The notes: a model not told the origin generated them from the sequence alone. 64,000 nt of DNA from Methanotrichaceae archaeon (GCA_013178225.1 JABLXE010000006.1:87353-151352), one strand, 5' to 3'. Shown: positions 1 to 8,262, numbered from the stretch's first letter. Translations and numbers: made by a program.

Positions 1-107
1 ACGTACAGGTCCATAGTTATTCTCTGTCCGATAAACATCCTGTGGGCGCTGGCCGACCCCGCACATAGCAGCGCAGCAAGTAGGATTAAGGCCAAAATTC
101 TCTTCAA
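1..107 (-). CDS. NikL-like small exported protein, N-terminal fragment (runs off window)
   Basis: Only the first 35 codons are inside the window. The TTG start at 107 lies two bases beyond the CbiM stop codon, so the two genes are translationally adjacent. The visible part is a basic residue pair, a hydrophobic core and an AxA-type cleavage region (SASAHR), i.e. a signal peptide, followed by RMFIGQRITMDLY. Methanogen Ni/Co ECF transporters often carry small extra components (NikL type) next to the CbiM/NikM subunit, and position and secretion signal fit that role. The assignment rests on context; the body of the protein cannot be seen. Confidence 0.6.
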   Translation of the reverse strand, partial: MKRILALILLAALLCAGSASAHRMFIGQRITMDLY

Positions 108-109
108 TT

Positions 110-739
110 TCAGTGCACCTCTGAAGTTCTATTTCTGCTGCCGCTGAGCATCTCTGGCTTGACATTTACCAGAAGACCTGCAGCGCCACCGGCTACCACC
201 GCTTCGATTAGCACCACCGGTAGGTGGACGCCTATCACCAGAATCGATATCTCCCGGAATTCTTCTCCCATGGCCAGCAGCTCCAGTGATACCATTAAGA
301 CCGATGTCAGGACCGCCAGACCGCCTGCCAGGCCGCCGAACACGACTTCTCTCCTGGGCGTCTTCAAGCCCCTGCGGTGCTCGAAAATCTGCCAGGCCAA
401 AAGCGCCGGAAGCCCGATGTTAAAGGTATTAACACCCAGGACGGTGATTCCACCGTGCTGAAAGAAGACCGCTTGAAGCGTCAGAGCCACAAATACTCCG
501 GCATAGGCTCTTCTGCCGAGCAGTATTCCGGCAAGGCCGTTCATTATCAGGTGAACTGAGGTGGGGCCTATCGGAAAGTGGACCAGGCTGGCCACAAAGA
601 GGGCGGCGGTGATCAGCGATATCTTGGGAATCTCCTCCGCCTTGACGCCCTTCAAAGAAGAGTACAGCAGGACGGCGGTCAGGACGAAGCCTGCCGCCAG
701 CATGGTCGGGGGAAGAACCCCGTCGGAGATGTGGACCAT
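110..739 (-). CDS. cbiM: CbiM/NikM-type cobalt/nickel ECF transporter substrate-specific membrane protein
   Basis: 209 residues, mostly hydrophobic with about six membrane segments, as usual for the S component of group I energy-coupling-factor metal transporters. It starts MVHISDGVLPP, the family's N-terminal signature, whose His takes part in metal binding; the later HFPIGPTSVHLIMNGLAG block is the second conserved metal-site region. Third gene of a minus-strand operon: a DUF4198 protein ends 10 bases upstream and a NikL-like gene starts two bases downstream. The partner ATPase and T component would lie beyond the window edge. Nickel (for coenzyme F430 and CODH) or cobalt (for corrinoids) cannot be distinguished from this sequence. 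Confidence 0.9.
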   Translation of the reverse strand: MVHISDGVLPPTMLAAGFVLTAVLLYSSLKGVKAEEIPKISLITAALFVASLVHFPIGPTSVHLIMNGLAGILLGRRAYAGVFVALTLQAVFFQHGGITVLGVNTFNIGLPALLAWQIFEHRRGLKTPRREVVFGGLAGGLAVLTSVLMVSLELLAMGEEFREISILVIGVHLPVVLIEAVVAGGAAGLLVNVKPEMLSGSRNRTSEVH

Positions 740-749
740 TGGCTGCCTC

Positions 750-1535
750 TCACTTATCCACCCAGAAGGTCAGATAGGCAGTTGGAGCTATCTGGTCGTA
801 CTCCAGCTCTTCACCTTTCCGGAAGTAGCCTTGGGAGTCGTCCTCTTCTGCGGTCCAGCTTCCGCTCTCATCAATTGTCGCCTCGAAGCTCAGCACCCAA
901 AGGCCGGGCTTAGTGGTTGTAAAGCTGATGTTTCCGTCCTCGCTGGAGCCCTCGATCTCCGTCTCCTGGGCATGCTGGATCACCAGCACGTCCTCCGGCA
1001 GCCTGACCACAGTCGCGCTGTAGTCTCCGGAAACCTCTCTTCCGTTCCACAGGACTTGGGCCTTGAACTCCTCTCCGGACTGAAGGCCGTAAGGATCGGT
1101 CTCAGGCACTATCTCCAGGCCCCGGCCGCTGGACCAGCCGAAGCCCTGGCCCGAATCGACTGTCAAGAGTGCCCGGCCGTACTTCTCTACCAGGCTGGAG
1201 CTGCCTGCAGCCCCGAACCACTCGGGATTGAAGAGGGTGGTCTTCATCTGCAGGTCCATGATATAGCAGCCTGGTTCCGGCAGGGAAACAGCTCCCATGA
1301 GGCCGCCCTGAAAGGGTTCCAGATTCAGCTCTTCCTCTTGGCCGTCAGGCCAAATCAGGCGGGCCAGGGGTAATGAGGCGATCTCCTGGTCTGCAGAGCC
1401 GCCGTGGCCGTAGGCAATCCAGAAGTCAGCTTTCGAGTTCGTGGACAGGTCTCTTGGAAACTCTACGTAAAGAGAATGGCCTGAGGCTGATGATACCAGT
1501 ATCCCCAGCAGCAGTACAAAAATTATGCTCCTCAT
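750..1535 (-). CDS. DUF4198 (NikK-like) exported metal-uptake accessory protein
   Basis: 261 residues with an N-terminal signal peptide (MRSIIFVLLLGILVSSASG) whose cleavage leaves HSLYVEFP, a mature N-terminus beginning with His. DUF4198 proteins next to CbiM/NikM genes are regarded as extracytoplasmic accessory subunits of nickel/cobalt uptake. The body is beta-rich, with the family-like segment WIAYGHGGSAD near residue 40 and a C-terminal AYLTFWVDK. Second gene of the operon, directly before cbiM. It is a distant paralogue of the upstream 263-residue gene, sharing the signal-peptide/His-Ser start and overall length. Confidence 0.75.
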   Translation of the reverse strand: MRSIIFVLLLGILVSSASGHSLYVEFPRDLSTNSKADFWIAYGHGGSADQEIASLPLARLIWPDGQEEELNLEPFQGGLMGAVSLPEPGCYIMDLQMKTTLFNPEWFGAAGSSSLVEKYGRALLTVDSGQGFGWSSGRGLEIVPETDPYGLQSGEEFKAQVLWNGREVSGDYSATVVRLPEDVLVIQHAQETEIEGSSEDGNISFTTTKPGLWVLSFEATIDESGSWTAEEDDSQGYFRKGEELEYDQIAPTAYLTFWVDK

Positions 1536-1650
1536 AATATCTCTATCATAGGTGTGTTTTAGTATTAAAAAATCTTGCTATATTCAGACATAATAATATC
1601 ATCATAATATCATCATGATCTTTGCAAAAAATAGATAATGGCGGAGAAGG

Positions 1651-2442
1651 CTACGGCCTCACCCAGATCGACATGATCGAGCTGTACCTGGTGACGTTAT
1701 ACGGCACCTCGTCTCCAATCTTGTAATGGCCAGCGCTTTCTGAGGTGGCAATCCACTTCCCAGGCTCTTGGAGGTCGTAGTTCGCGCTTACCTGCCATAG
1801 TCCTCCCTGGCTGAAGCTAACGGTGAACGACCCTTGATCGCCGCTGGATCCGGTCTGGGTCTCGGAGGCGGAGTTGAGCGGGAATGCCAAATATGTGACG
1901 TTGACCGGCTGGCCGTTATATTTGGCCTGGAAGGTTACGTTCTCCTCGACTTTGATTTCATAGGGAGCCTTTTCGGGATTGATCTCCAGAGGAACGCCTG
2001 CGTCCCAGCTGCCCTGGCTCTCATTGCCCACATGAATCACTGCTTTGGCATAGCTGTGACCGAGTCTGGGATTGCTGGGTCCGCTTCCATGCCAGGCGGC
2101 GTCGTAGACTGAAGGGTTGCGCGAAACTAGAAAGACGTAGTCTCCAGGCCAGTAGAGGGTCACGTCGCTAAAGGCATAGCCGATCCAGCCGTATGCGGGG
2201 AGCCACTTGCCTTGGTCCATCGCCAGGTCCAGTCTCTGCCCGTCGGGAGTGACCAGATTGTTGGCCTCAGATGACGGGGCAGTAATGCCAGTTGGATCGT
2301 CCAAATGGCCCCAGAAGGAATAAACGCTCTGGGTATCTCCGACATCAGCTACATCTTTCGATTCTACCCACATGCTGTGGGCGCTTGCATTCATGGTCGC
2401 CGCTCCAATCAGGAGCAGGAACAGTGCTAAAACTGCTCTCAT
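1651..2442 (-). CDS. DUF4198 (NikK-like) exported protein, first gene of metal uptake operon
   Basis: 263 residues. The ATG at 2442 is preferred over an upstream in-frame start because it is followed at once by a signal peptide (MRAVLALFLLLIGAATMNAS) and preceded by a GGTGATT ribosome-binding site. The mature protein would begin near AHSMWVES, again with an exposed His, as in the neighbouring DUF4198 paralogue. Ends with a beta-rich segment and IMSIWVRP. The 115-base gap to the next gene holds repeated A/T-rich ATATCATCAT motifs. Likely periplasmic or surface partner of the CbiM/NikM transporter; metal not determinable. Confidence 0.7.
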   Translation of the reverse strand: MRAVLALFLLLIGAATMNASAHSMWVESKDVADVGDTQSVYSFWGHLDDPTGITAPSSEANNLVTPDGQRLDLAMDQGKWLPAYGWIGYAFSDVTLYWPGDYVFLVSRNPSVYDAAWHGSGPSNPRLGHSYAKAVIHVGNESQGSWDAGVPLEINPEKAPYEIKVEENVTFQAKYNGQPVNVTYLAFPLNSASETQTGSSGDQGSFTVSFSQGGLWQVSANYDLQEPGKWIATSESAGHYKIGDEVPYNVTRYSSIMSIWVRP

Positions 2443-2489
2443 AACAATCACCACTTTCCTGATATCTTTTATTGTTAAATAGTTTTCTA

Positions 2490-2509
2490 TTAGTAACAAT
2501 TATTGCTAA
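2490..2509. promoter_or_regulatory. Imperfect palindrome upstream of Ni/Co operon, candidate operator
   Basis: The 20-bp sequence TTAGTAACAATTATTGCTAA matches its own reverse complement at 16 of 20 positions. It sits about 48 bp upstream of the first ATG of the metal-uptake operon in an A/T-rich promoter region. A metal-responsive repressor such as NikR is an obvious candidate, but the match to a known NikR box was not established. Confidence 0.35.
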
Positions 2510-2659
2510 TAATTATTTTATAAAAACACTTTTTTATATAAATATTTTGATAAGAATGAACCTGGAGTGTCTCGAAAAAGATTGCATCGAATTTTCAAAA
2601 TGATTGCATCGAATTCGATTAGGAGCGTGCGAAAGGCTGAGCCTTCAAAAAGATTTTTT

Positions 2660-3460
2660 TCAGGCCCGCGGGTAGGACCCCAGCACCTTGACCATATTCG
2701 CCTTTTCATCGATTGCGGAGAGCGCCTCTCTGATGGGCGGGTCTTCTATGTGTCCCTCAAGATCGATGTAGAAATAGTAGTCTCCAAGTCCCCTGCGGCT
2801 GGGCCGGGACTCGATTCTGGTCAGGTTTATGCCCCGTTCGGCGAACTCCTGCAGGATGGAATAAAGCGCTCCAGGCCTATCACGCTGCAGGTAAACGGCC
2901 AGGGAAGTCTTGTCCCGTCCGGTGGGGCGAGGAATCTCTTTTCCAACCACTGCAAAGCGGGTGATGTTGTCGCTTCCGTCCTGGATATCCCGGGCCAGGA
3001 CCTTCAGGCCGTAGGCTTCTGCCGCCCCCGCGCTGGCCACAGCCGCCATCTCCGGAAACTCCTGCGCCAGGCGAGCGGCATGGCTGGTGGACCCGGTGGT
3101 CCGAATCTCAGCTCCCGGATAGTTGCGGCGCAGGTACTGCCGGCACTGGGCCAGGGCCTGGGGATGAGATAGCACCACCCTGACCTCGCTCTCTCCCCGG
3201 CCGAGCAGGCAGTGCCTTATGGGCAGGTTGACCTCGGCCATAATTGTCACCTGCAGGCGCAAGAGCAGATCCATGACCTGGCCGATCGACCCCTCCAGGC
3301 TGTTTTCCAGGGGAACCACGCCGCAGTCCAGCTCTCCAGACTCGACCGCCGACAGTATGTCCTCGAAGTCGTCCAGGTAGACCAGCTGGGCATCCGGGTT
3401 CCACTTCCTGGCCGCCCTCTCCGAGTTAGTACCCTCCGGTCCCAGTACCCCTGCTCTCAA
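2660..3460 (-). CDS. pheA: Prephenate dehydratase with ACT domain
   Basis: 266 residues. Converts prephenate to phenylpyruvate in phenylalanine synthesis. N-terminal catalytic lobes run to about residue 175: GPEGTNSERAA at the start, GVVPLENSLEGS near residue 50 and the catalytic NITRFAVVG near 165. A C-terminal ACT domain (about 180-260) carries the ESRPSRR phenylalanine-binding motif, so feedback inhibition is likely. There is no fused chorismate mutase; a separate mutase gene lies at 8669-8950. The ATG overlaps the stop codon of the HMG-CoA reductase gene by four bases, so the two are co-transcribed although their pathways are unrelated. Confidence 0.95.
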   Translation of the reverse strand: MRAGVLGPEGTNSERAARKWNPDAQLVYLDDFEDILSAVESGELDCGVVPLENSLEGSIGQVMDLLLRLQVTIMAEVNLPIRHCLLGRGESEVRVVLSHPQALAQCRQYLRRNYPGAEIRTTGSTSHAARLAQEFPEMAAVASAGAAEAYGLKVLARDIQDGSDNITRFAVVGKEIPRPTGRDKTSLAVYLQRDRPGALYSILQEFAERGINLTRIESRPSRRGLGDYYFYIDLEGHIEDPPIREALSAIDEKANMVKVLGSYPRA

Positions 3461-4716
3461 CTCTTCTGCAACTCCGATATGATCTCTTGTGCTCTATCCA
3501 CGCTTATTCTGCGTTCCGCCGCCATCCTTGCAGCCACCATCTCTATCAGGTCGCAGGAGGCTCCGGCCTGAACGGCGATGTTCTTGGCGTGAAGAGACAT
3601 ATGCCCCCTCTGGATGCCCTCGGTGGCCAGCGCCCTCAGAGCGGCGAAGTTCTGGCAAAGCCCGACTGCCGCCATGATGCGGGACAGGTCGTCGGCACTC
3701 TTGACGCCCAGCATCTTCACCGCAGCCTTGGCGGTGGGATGAACCCTGGTTGCTCCTCCCACCAGCCCCACTGCAGCGGGAAGCTCAATTGACCCCACTA
3801 GGTCTCCGTCCCGGTTCTTCTCGTAGCGGGTGAGCGACTGGTAGCGGCCCTTGATGGCGGCATAGGAATGGGCTCCGGCTTCCACCGCCCTGGTGTCGTT
3901 GCCGGTGGCCAGCACCACCGCGGTTATCCCGTTCATGATTCCCTTGTTGTGGGTGGCCGCCCGGTACGGATCGACCTCTGCTAGGGCAGCCGCCTGTATC
4001 ATTCCGTCAACGACCTCCGATCCTCCGATCTCATCGGCCCGGAAGACCGCTCTGGCGCGGGCCAGCCGCAGGTCTGCCAGGTTGGAGATGATCCTCAGGA
4101 ATACTCTTCCGCCGGTCAGCTGCTCGATTCTGGGAGCCAGGGCCTCGGCCATGGTGTTCACGGCGTTGGCCCCCATGGCATCGCGGCAGTCCACGATCAG
4201 GTGAGCGACAACCATTGGGCCGACGCGGGAGTCTATCACGTAGACCTCGATGTCTTTGACTCCTCCTCCGTACCTGACCAGCATAGGATCTTTTTCGTTG
4301 GCCGCTGCCATCAGCTCGTCTTTGTGCAGCAGAATGTTCTGCCGGGCCGCGAAGGGATCGGAAACCCCGGTAGCCTGAATCTGGGCCCGCATTACCGGGC
4401 CGCTGCTGCTGGTCTGAAATCCTCCGCCGGGCCGGGCCATGCGGGCTCCGTTGCTGGCGGCGGCAATCACCGACGGCTCCTCGGTGGCCATGGGAATAAG
4501 GACCTCTCTTCCATCGATCTGGAAGTTGGTGGCCACTCCCAAAGGCACCTGAATCATGCCGATTACGTTCTCCACCATCTTGTCCGCCTGCTCCAGCAGA
4601 AGTCCGGTTTTTAACCAGGAGACCTCCTCCTGGCCGAGGCCTGCACGCTCTGCCGCCAGCTTGAGCCTCTCTTCCGGAGGAAGCTTGTAGAACCCTGAAA
4701 TTCTTGAGGAATCCAT
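3457..4716 (-). CDS. mvaA: Hydroxymethylglutaryl-CoA reductase, class II (bacterial-type)
   Basis: 419 residues. HMG-CoA reductase makes mevalonate for archaeal isoprenoid lipids. Class II is indicated by the N-terminal SSRISGFYKLPPEERL, ENVIG near residue 50, the MATEEPSVIAAASNGAR active-site block and the C-terminal region with GHMSLHAKN, where the catalytic His lies. ATG 4716 is chosen because AAGGTG sits six bases upstream; a GTG three codons earlier is possible. Class II enzymes in Archaea are thought to derive from bacteria. No competing class I gene is visible, so the role is probably biosynthetic. Confidence 0.9.
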   Translation of the reverse strand: MDSSRISGFYKLPPEERLKLAAERAGLGQEEVSWLKTGLLLEQADKMVENVIGMIQVPLGVATNFQIDGREVLIPMATEEPSVIAAASNGARMARPGGGFQTSSSGPVMRAQIQATGVSDPFAARQNILLHKDELMAAANEKDPMLVRYGGGVKDIEVYVIDSRVGPMVVAHLIVDCRDAMGANAVNTMAEALAPRIEQLTGGRVFLRIISNLADLRLARARAVFRADEIGGSEVVDGMIQAAALAEVDPYRAATHNKGIMNGITAVVLATGNDTRAVEAGAHSYAAIKGRYQSLTRYEKNRDGDLVGSIELPAAVGLVGGATRVHPTAKAAVKMLGVKSADDLSRIMAAVGLCQNFAALRALATEGIQRGHMSLHAKNIAVQAGASCDLIEMVAARMAAERRISVDRAQEIISELQKS

Positions 4717-4791
4717 TTCTCGCACCTTGCCGGATAGACAAAGGTCATCACAAGGGAAAAACTTTATTCTGGGGCTGGAGAAACTATTTTC

Positions 4792-6339
4792 GTGTCATCC
4801 GGACCATCGAGCCTCAGGCAGGATAGGATCTCAGCCAGGATCATCGATCTGGAGATGGCAGTGGGACGCCTCAGCCCGGTGCAGAAGATGCTTCTCGGAA
4901 CCGACGGCTCGGTCACGGGTCTCCTGGAAGTTCTGACCGGATCTGCCGTGACAATTGAGACCCTGGCGCAAGAAGTTGAGGCTGCAGAGCCTGTGGTGGC
5001 CGAAGAGCTGGGGATTGATCCCGGCGAAGAGGTGAACCACAGGGTGGTCAGGCTGCTTCGGGCAGACAGCAGAGAGACCCTGATTTACGCGGTCTCGCAT
5101 ACACCGCTCAAGAGGCTGGAGCCGGGGTTCAAAGAGGATCTGATCCGGGCTGACATCCCCATCGGCGTCATCCTGAAGAAGCATAATATCGAGTCCCGTC
5201 GCGACATCATCTCCGCCGGATCGGCTCCGGCCGGCCAGGAGATGAGCAGGATCTTCAACATATTTCCTGATGAGCCCGTGCTCTCTCGCACCTACCGGAT
5301 AATCAGGCACGGCCAGCCGCTGATCTCTATTCGAGAGGCTTTTCCCTACAACAGCTTTCAAGACCACCGCCGGGTGGTGATACAGACCCCTTCCCGAATT
5401 CACCTCACCCTGACCGATCTTTCCGGAAGCTCCGGGCGGGTGGATGGAGGCGTGGGAATCACCCTGGACCGGCCCAACATAATCCTGGAGGGTGAGGCGT
5501 CGCACGACATCACCGTCGATGGAGATGTCGATGGCCGCGCCCGGAGAGCAGCAGAGGCGGTCAGAGCGCATTTCGGCCTGGGCGGTGCCAGGCTCTCGGT
5601 CAGAGGGATCTACCGGCTGCACACCGGCCTGGGCGGGGGAACTCAGCTGGCTCTGGCCGCGGGAAAAGCGCTGTGCGAGCTTTACGATCTATCGGCCAGC
5701 GCCCGCCAGATCGCATCCATCGTTAACCGCGGCGGCACCAGCGGCATAGGAACTGCTGCCTTTGAGTCTGGCGGCTTTATAATCGATGGTGGTCACAGCT
5801 TCGGGCCGGGAAGAGACAAGACCGATTTCCGGCCGTCCGCGGCCTCTAAAGGCGTCCGTCCGCCACCGGTGATCGCGCGCCACGAGTTTCCCTCCCGCTG
5901 GAAGGTCCTGCTGGCGGTTCCTAACCTGCCTAAGGGAGCCTTTGGGCAGGATGAGGTCGATATCTTCAAGAAGTACTGTCCAGTGCCCTGTACCGAGGTG
6001 CACGAGCTGTGCTACCAGATACTGGCCCGAATGGTCCCGTCCCTGGTCGAGGAAGACCTGGACGAGTTCGGCTCAGCGGTCAACAGAGTGCAGGAGCTGG
6101 GGTTCAAGAAGGTGGAGGTGATGCTCCAGCATCCTCTGGTGCGACGTCTCATCGAGGAGATGAGGAACGCCGGCGCGGCCTGTGCGGGCCTGAGTTCCTT
6201 TGGTCCCACGGTCTATGCCATAACCGATACTCAAGAACGGGATATTGAGTCCGCGGCGCGAGAATTGCTGCAAGAGCTGGGTGGCGAGGTCTTGATCACC
6301 GGCTCCCGGAACTTCGGTGCCGCCATGAGGACCGCTTGA
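4792..6339 (+). CDS. mptG: Fusion of DUF98/chorismate-lyase-like domain and beta-ribofuranosylaminobenzene 5'-phosphate synthase
   Basis: 515 residues from a GTG start. Residues about 30-190 resemble the DUF98/UbiC fold (chorismate pyruvate-lyase-like), which would release 4-hydroxybenzoate. Residues about 195-515 are a GHMP-superfamily RFAP synthase, recognised by PSRIHLTLTDLSG and the glycine-rich GLGGGTQLALAAGKAL. RFAP synthase condenses a benzoate derivative with PRPP in methanopterin synthesis. The fusion joins production and use of the aromatic ring in one polypeptide. Divergent from the mvaA-pheA pair. The domain assignment is firm for the C-terminal half and good for the N-terminal half; substrate channelling is inference. 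Confidence 0.88.
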   Translation: MSSGPSSLRQDRISARIIDLEMAVGRLSPVQKMLLGTDGSVTGLLEVLTGSAVTIETLAQEVEAAEPVVAEELGIDPGEEVNHRVVRLLRADSRETLIYAVSHTPLKRLEPGFKEDLIRADIPIGVILKKHNIESRRDIISAGSAPAGQEMSRIFNIFPDEPVLSRTYRIIRHGQPLISIREAFPYNSFQDHRRVVIQTPSRIHLTLTDLSGSSGRVDGGVGITLDRPNIILEGEASHDITVDGDVDGRARRAAEAVRAHFGLGGARLSVRGIYRLHTGLGGGTQLALAAGKALCELYDLSASARQIASIVNRGGTSGIGTAAFESGGFIIDGGHSFGPGRDKTDFRPSAASKGVRPPPVIARHEFPSRWKVLLAVPNLPKGAFGQDEVDIFKKYCPVPCTEVHELCYQILARMVPSLVEEDLDEFGSAVNRVQELGFKKVEVMLQHPLVRRLIEEMRNAGAACAGLSSFGPTVYAITDTQERDIESAARELLQELGGEVLITGSRNFGAAMRTA

Positions 6340-6396
6340 CAGGCATTTAATGATAGTTCAATTGGCGTCTTGAAGCATGTTTTGAAGGATGGTTTC

Positions 6397-7449
6397 ATGA
6401 GCGATATAAAGTCGTTATTGGAAAGGCTCAGCAATGCCCACGGCATTTCGGGAAGAGAGGAGTCCGTTCTGGAGATGGTGCAAAAGGAGATCGGCCCTTA
6501 TGTGGATGAAGTAAAAACAGACTGCATCGGGAACCTCATCGCCACGAAAAAGGGAGATTCTTTCTCCGTCATGATCGAGGCTCATGCCGATGAGATCGGC
6601 CTCATGGTCAAGCACATCGATGAAAAGGGCTTCTTGCGGTTTATCAAGATCGGAGGGTGGTTCGACCAGACGCTCTTAAACCAGAGGGTGGTCGTTCATG
6701 CCGCTTCCGGTCCGGTTTTCGGCGTGATCGGCTCCAAGCCGCCTCACGTCATGAAGGACGAGGACAAGAAGAAGCCGGTGGAGTCCAAGGACATGTTCGT
6801 GGACGTCGGCTGCCAGAGCAAAAAGGAGGTCGAAGATCTGGGCATCCTTCCCGGAACCGCCATCTCGATAGACCGGGAGTTTGCCTCGCTGCAGGGCGAC
6901 CGGGTGACCGGCAAGGCCTTCGACAACCGCGCCGGATTGGTGGCCGTGATCGAGGCCCTGAAGAGGACCCGCGCCAAGAGCACCATTCATATCGTGGCCG
7001 CGGTTCAGGAAGAGGTGGGGCTAAAAGGCGCAAAGGTTAGCGCCTACGGTCTGAATCCGGATCTGGCCATTGCCGCGGACGTGACTATTCCCGGCGACCA
7101 TCCGGGAATCGATATGAAGGACGCACCGGTGGAGATGGGCAAGGGGCCGGTGGTGGTGGTGGCTGACGGATCCGGAAGAGGACTGATCGCCTCACCCGTG
7201 GTGCTGAGCTGGCTCACTGAGACCGCCAAAAAATTCGATATTCCGGTGCAGCTGGAGGCATCCGACGGCGGAACCACAGATGCGACGTCCATTCACCTGA
7301 CCAAGGCCGGCATTCCCACCGGCGTCATAAGTGTGGCCACGAGGTACATCCACTCGCCGGTCGAGGTCCTGAGCCTGAAGGACATAGATCAGGCTGCGGA
7401 GCTAATAGCTCGGGCTCTGGAGAGCGCTCCGGCTTATTTCAAAAAATAA
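6397..7449 (+). CDS. M42-family metallo-aminopeptidase (TET/FrvX type)
   Basis: 350 residues. Cytoplasmic dinuclear-metal aminopeptidase of the M42 family, whose members often form tetrahedral dodecamers that finish peptide breakdown downstream of the proteasome. Metal and catalytic motifs are visible: HADEIGLMVKH (first metal His), GKAFDNRAG (bridging Asp), QEEVGLKGAKV (catalytic Glu pair), AADVTIPGDHP (metal Asp) and RYIHSPVEV (last metal His). The ATG at 6397 follows AGGATGGT and starts the usual family N-terminus (LLERLSNAHGISGREE); a TTG nine codons earlier is less likely. Followed by T-rich DNA that probably ends transcription. Confidence 0.92.
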   Translation: MSDIKSLLERLSNAHGISGREESVLEMVQKEIGPYVDEVKTDCIGNLIATKKGDSFSVMIEAHADEIGLMVKHIDEKGFLRFIKIGGWFDQTLLNQRVVVHAASGPVFGVIGSKPPHVMKDEDKKKPVESKDMFVDVGCQSKKEVEDLGILPGTAISIDREFASLQGDRVTGKAFDNRAGLVAVIEALKRTRAKSTIHIVAAVQEEVGLKGAKVSAYGLNPDLAIAADVTIPGDHPGIDMKDAPVEMGKGPVVVVADGSGRGLIASPVVLSWLTETAKKFDIPVQLEASDGGTTDATSIHLTKAGIPTGVISVATRYIHSPVEVLSLKDIDQAAELIARALESAPAYFKK

Positions 7450-7619
7450 ATTATACTATTATTTTTTATTTTTGGTTTATGCGTTTTTAACGTATTTTAT
7501 TTAAGAATCTTAATGTTGGCATCATTGCCGTTTGCCTGCGGGATTACGACCCATTAAAACTGCTAAATCACTCGAAAATAGCTCAAATCCGATTAGCTCA
7601 ATTTATCAACAAATATGAA
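7450..7619. other. Intergenic, convergent between M42 peptidase and usp operon
   Basis: A T-rich stretch immediately after the peptidase stop (several T-runs around 7463-7500) is compatible with termination on the plus strand. No open frame with coding character was seen. Confidence 0.4.
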
Positions 7620-7662
7620 TAAAAGGGCCTCTGGGGGGACAGCCGGAACCCCTCCCGCAGAG
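7620..7662 (-). terminator. Hairpin plus T-run after the small membrane peptide/usp genes
   Basis: Read on the minus strand, CTCTG plus a G-run pairs with a C-run plus CAGAG (outer arms 7658-7662 and 7629-7633), followed by CCCTTTTATT. This resembles a stem-loop terminator just downstream of the 36-codon gene. Confidence 0.5.
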
Positions 7663-7668
7663 TTCGCT

Positions 7669-7779
7669 TCAGCTTCCACCGATGAGGCTTATCACGAAGT
7701 AGGCCAGGATTGTTCCTACTACGAAGACTATCGCGAAGGAACCGTATATCAGCGAAGGAGCCAGTACGAATTCAGTCAT
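7669..7779 (-). CDS. 36-residue single-pass membrane peptide downstream of uspA
   Basis: An uninterrupted ATG-to-TGA frame of 36 codons starting four bases after the uspA stop codon. The product begins MTEFVLAPSLIYGS and has one continuous hydrophobic segment (about residues 5-33) ending LIGGS. The position in an operon with uspA, the bounded hairpin terminator behind it and the ideal membrane-helix composition support a real gene. I recognise no family. It could be an accessory peptide of a membrane transporter or a partner of the stress protein; both are guesses. Confidence 0.6.
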   Translation of the reverse strand: MTEFVLAPSLIYGSFAIVFVVGTILAYFVISLIGGS

Positions 7780-7783
7780 GCGA

Positions 7784-8215
7784 TCATCTCACAACCAGCA
7801 CTGGAATAGTTGCCCAGTAGAGCACCTTCTGAACTACGCTGCCAATCAATAGCTTTGAGGCCCCGGACTCACCATGGCTTCCCATGATGATCAGGTCGGC
7901 ACCATTGGCGGCGGCCACGTCGATTACCACATTGGCAGGAGCGCCAGCTCGAACGATGGCATCGGCTTTTACGCCTTTGTCTGCAGCCATCTTCTTAATA
8001 GCATCGACTGCCTTCTGGCCTGCGGCCATCAGCTTGTCCTCAACTTCCTTCTTGTCGGACCCCAGCTGTCTGACTGCACTGGCGATTACTACCTCATTCA
8101 CTACGTTAAGCGCTATGACTTCTGCTCCGAGAGCCTTAGCCAGCTCTACGCCCTCCTCAGCGGCCTTCCTTGATTTATCCGAGCCGTCAGTGGCGATCAG
8201 TATCCGCTTGTACAT
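7784..8215 (-). CDS. Universal stress protein UspA family, ATP-binding type
   Basis: 143 residues, a single Usp domain. Starts MYKRILIATDGSDKSRKAA, with the Asp that contacts adenine, and ends with the nucleotide-binding loop GSHGESGASKLLIGSV (Gly-x2-Gly-x9-Gly-Ser pattern), then IPVLVVR. This loop marks the ATP-binding subgroup. Cytoplasmic; physiological role unclear as for most Usp proteins. It has its own TATA-like box upstream and GGTGGGATAGG just before the ATG. The 36-codon membrane peptide gene follows four bases after its stop. Confidence 0.93.
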   Translation of the reverse strand: MYKRILIATDGSDKSRKAAEEGVELAKALGAEVIALNVVNEVVIASAVRQLGSDKKEVEDKLMAAGQKAVDAIKKMAADKGVKADAIVRAGAPANVVIDVAAANGADLIIMGSHGESGASKLLIGSVVQKVLYWATIPVLVVR

Positions 8216-8251
8216 CCTATCCCACCTTTGAGCCGTCTATCTCACTGACAT

Positions 8252-8259
8252 TGTATAAA
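8252..8259 (-). promoter_or_regulatory. TATA-box-like element of uspA
   Basis: TTTATACA on the minus strand, about 40 bases upstream of the uspA ATG, leaving a short leader that contains the GGTGGG ribosome-binding site. Spacing fits an archaeal TBP site. Confidence 0.5.
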
Positions 8260-8262
8260 TAG

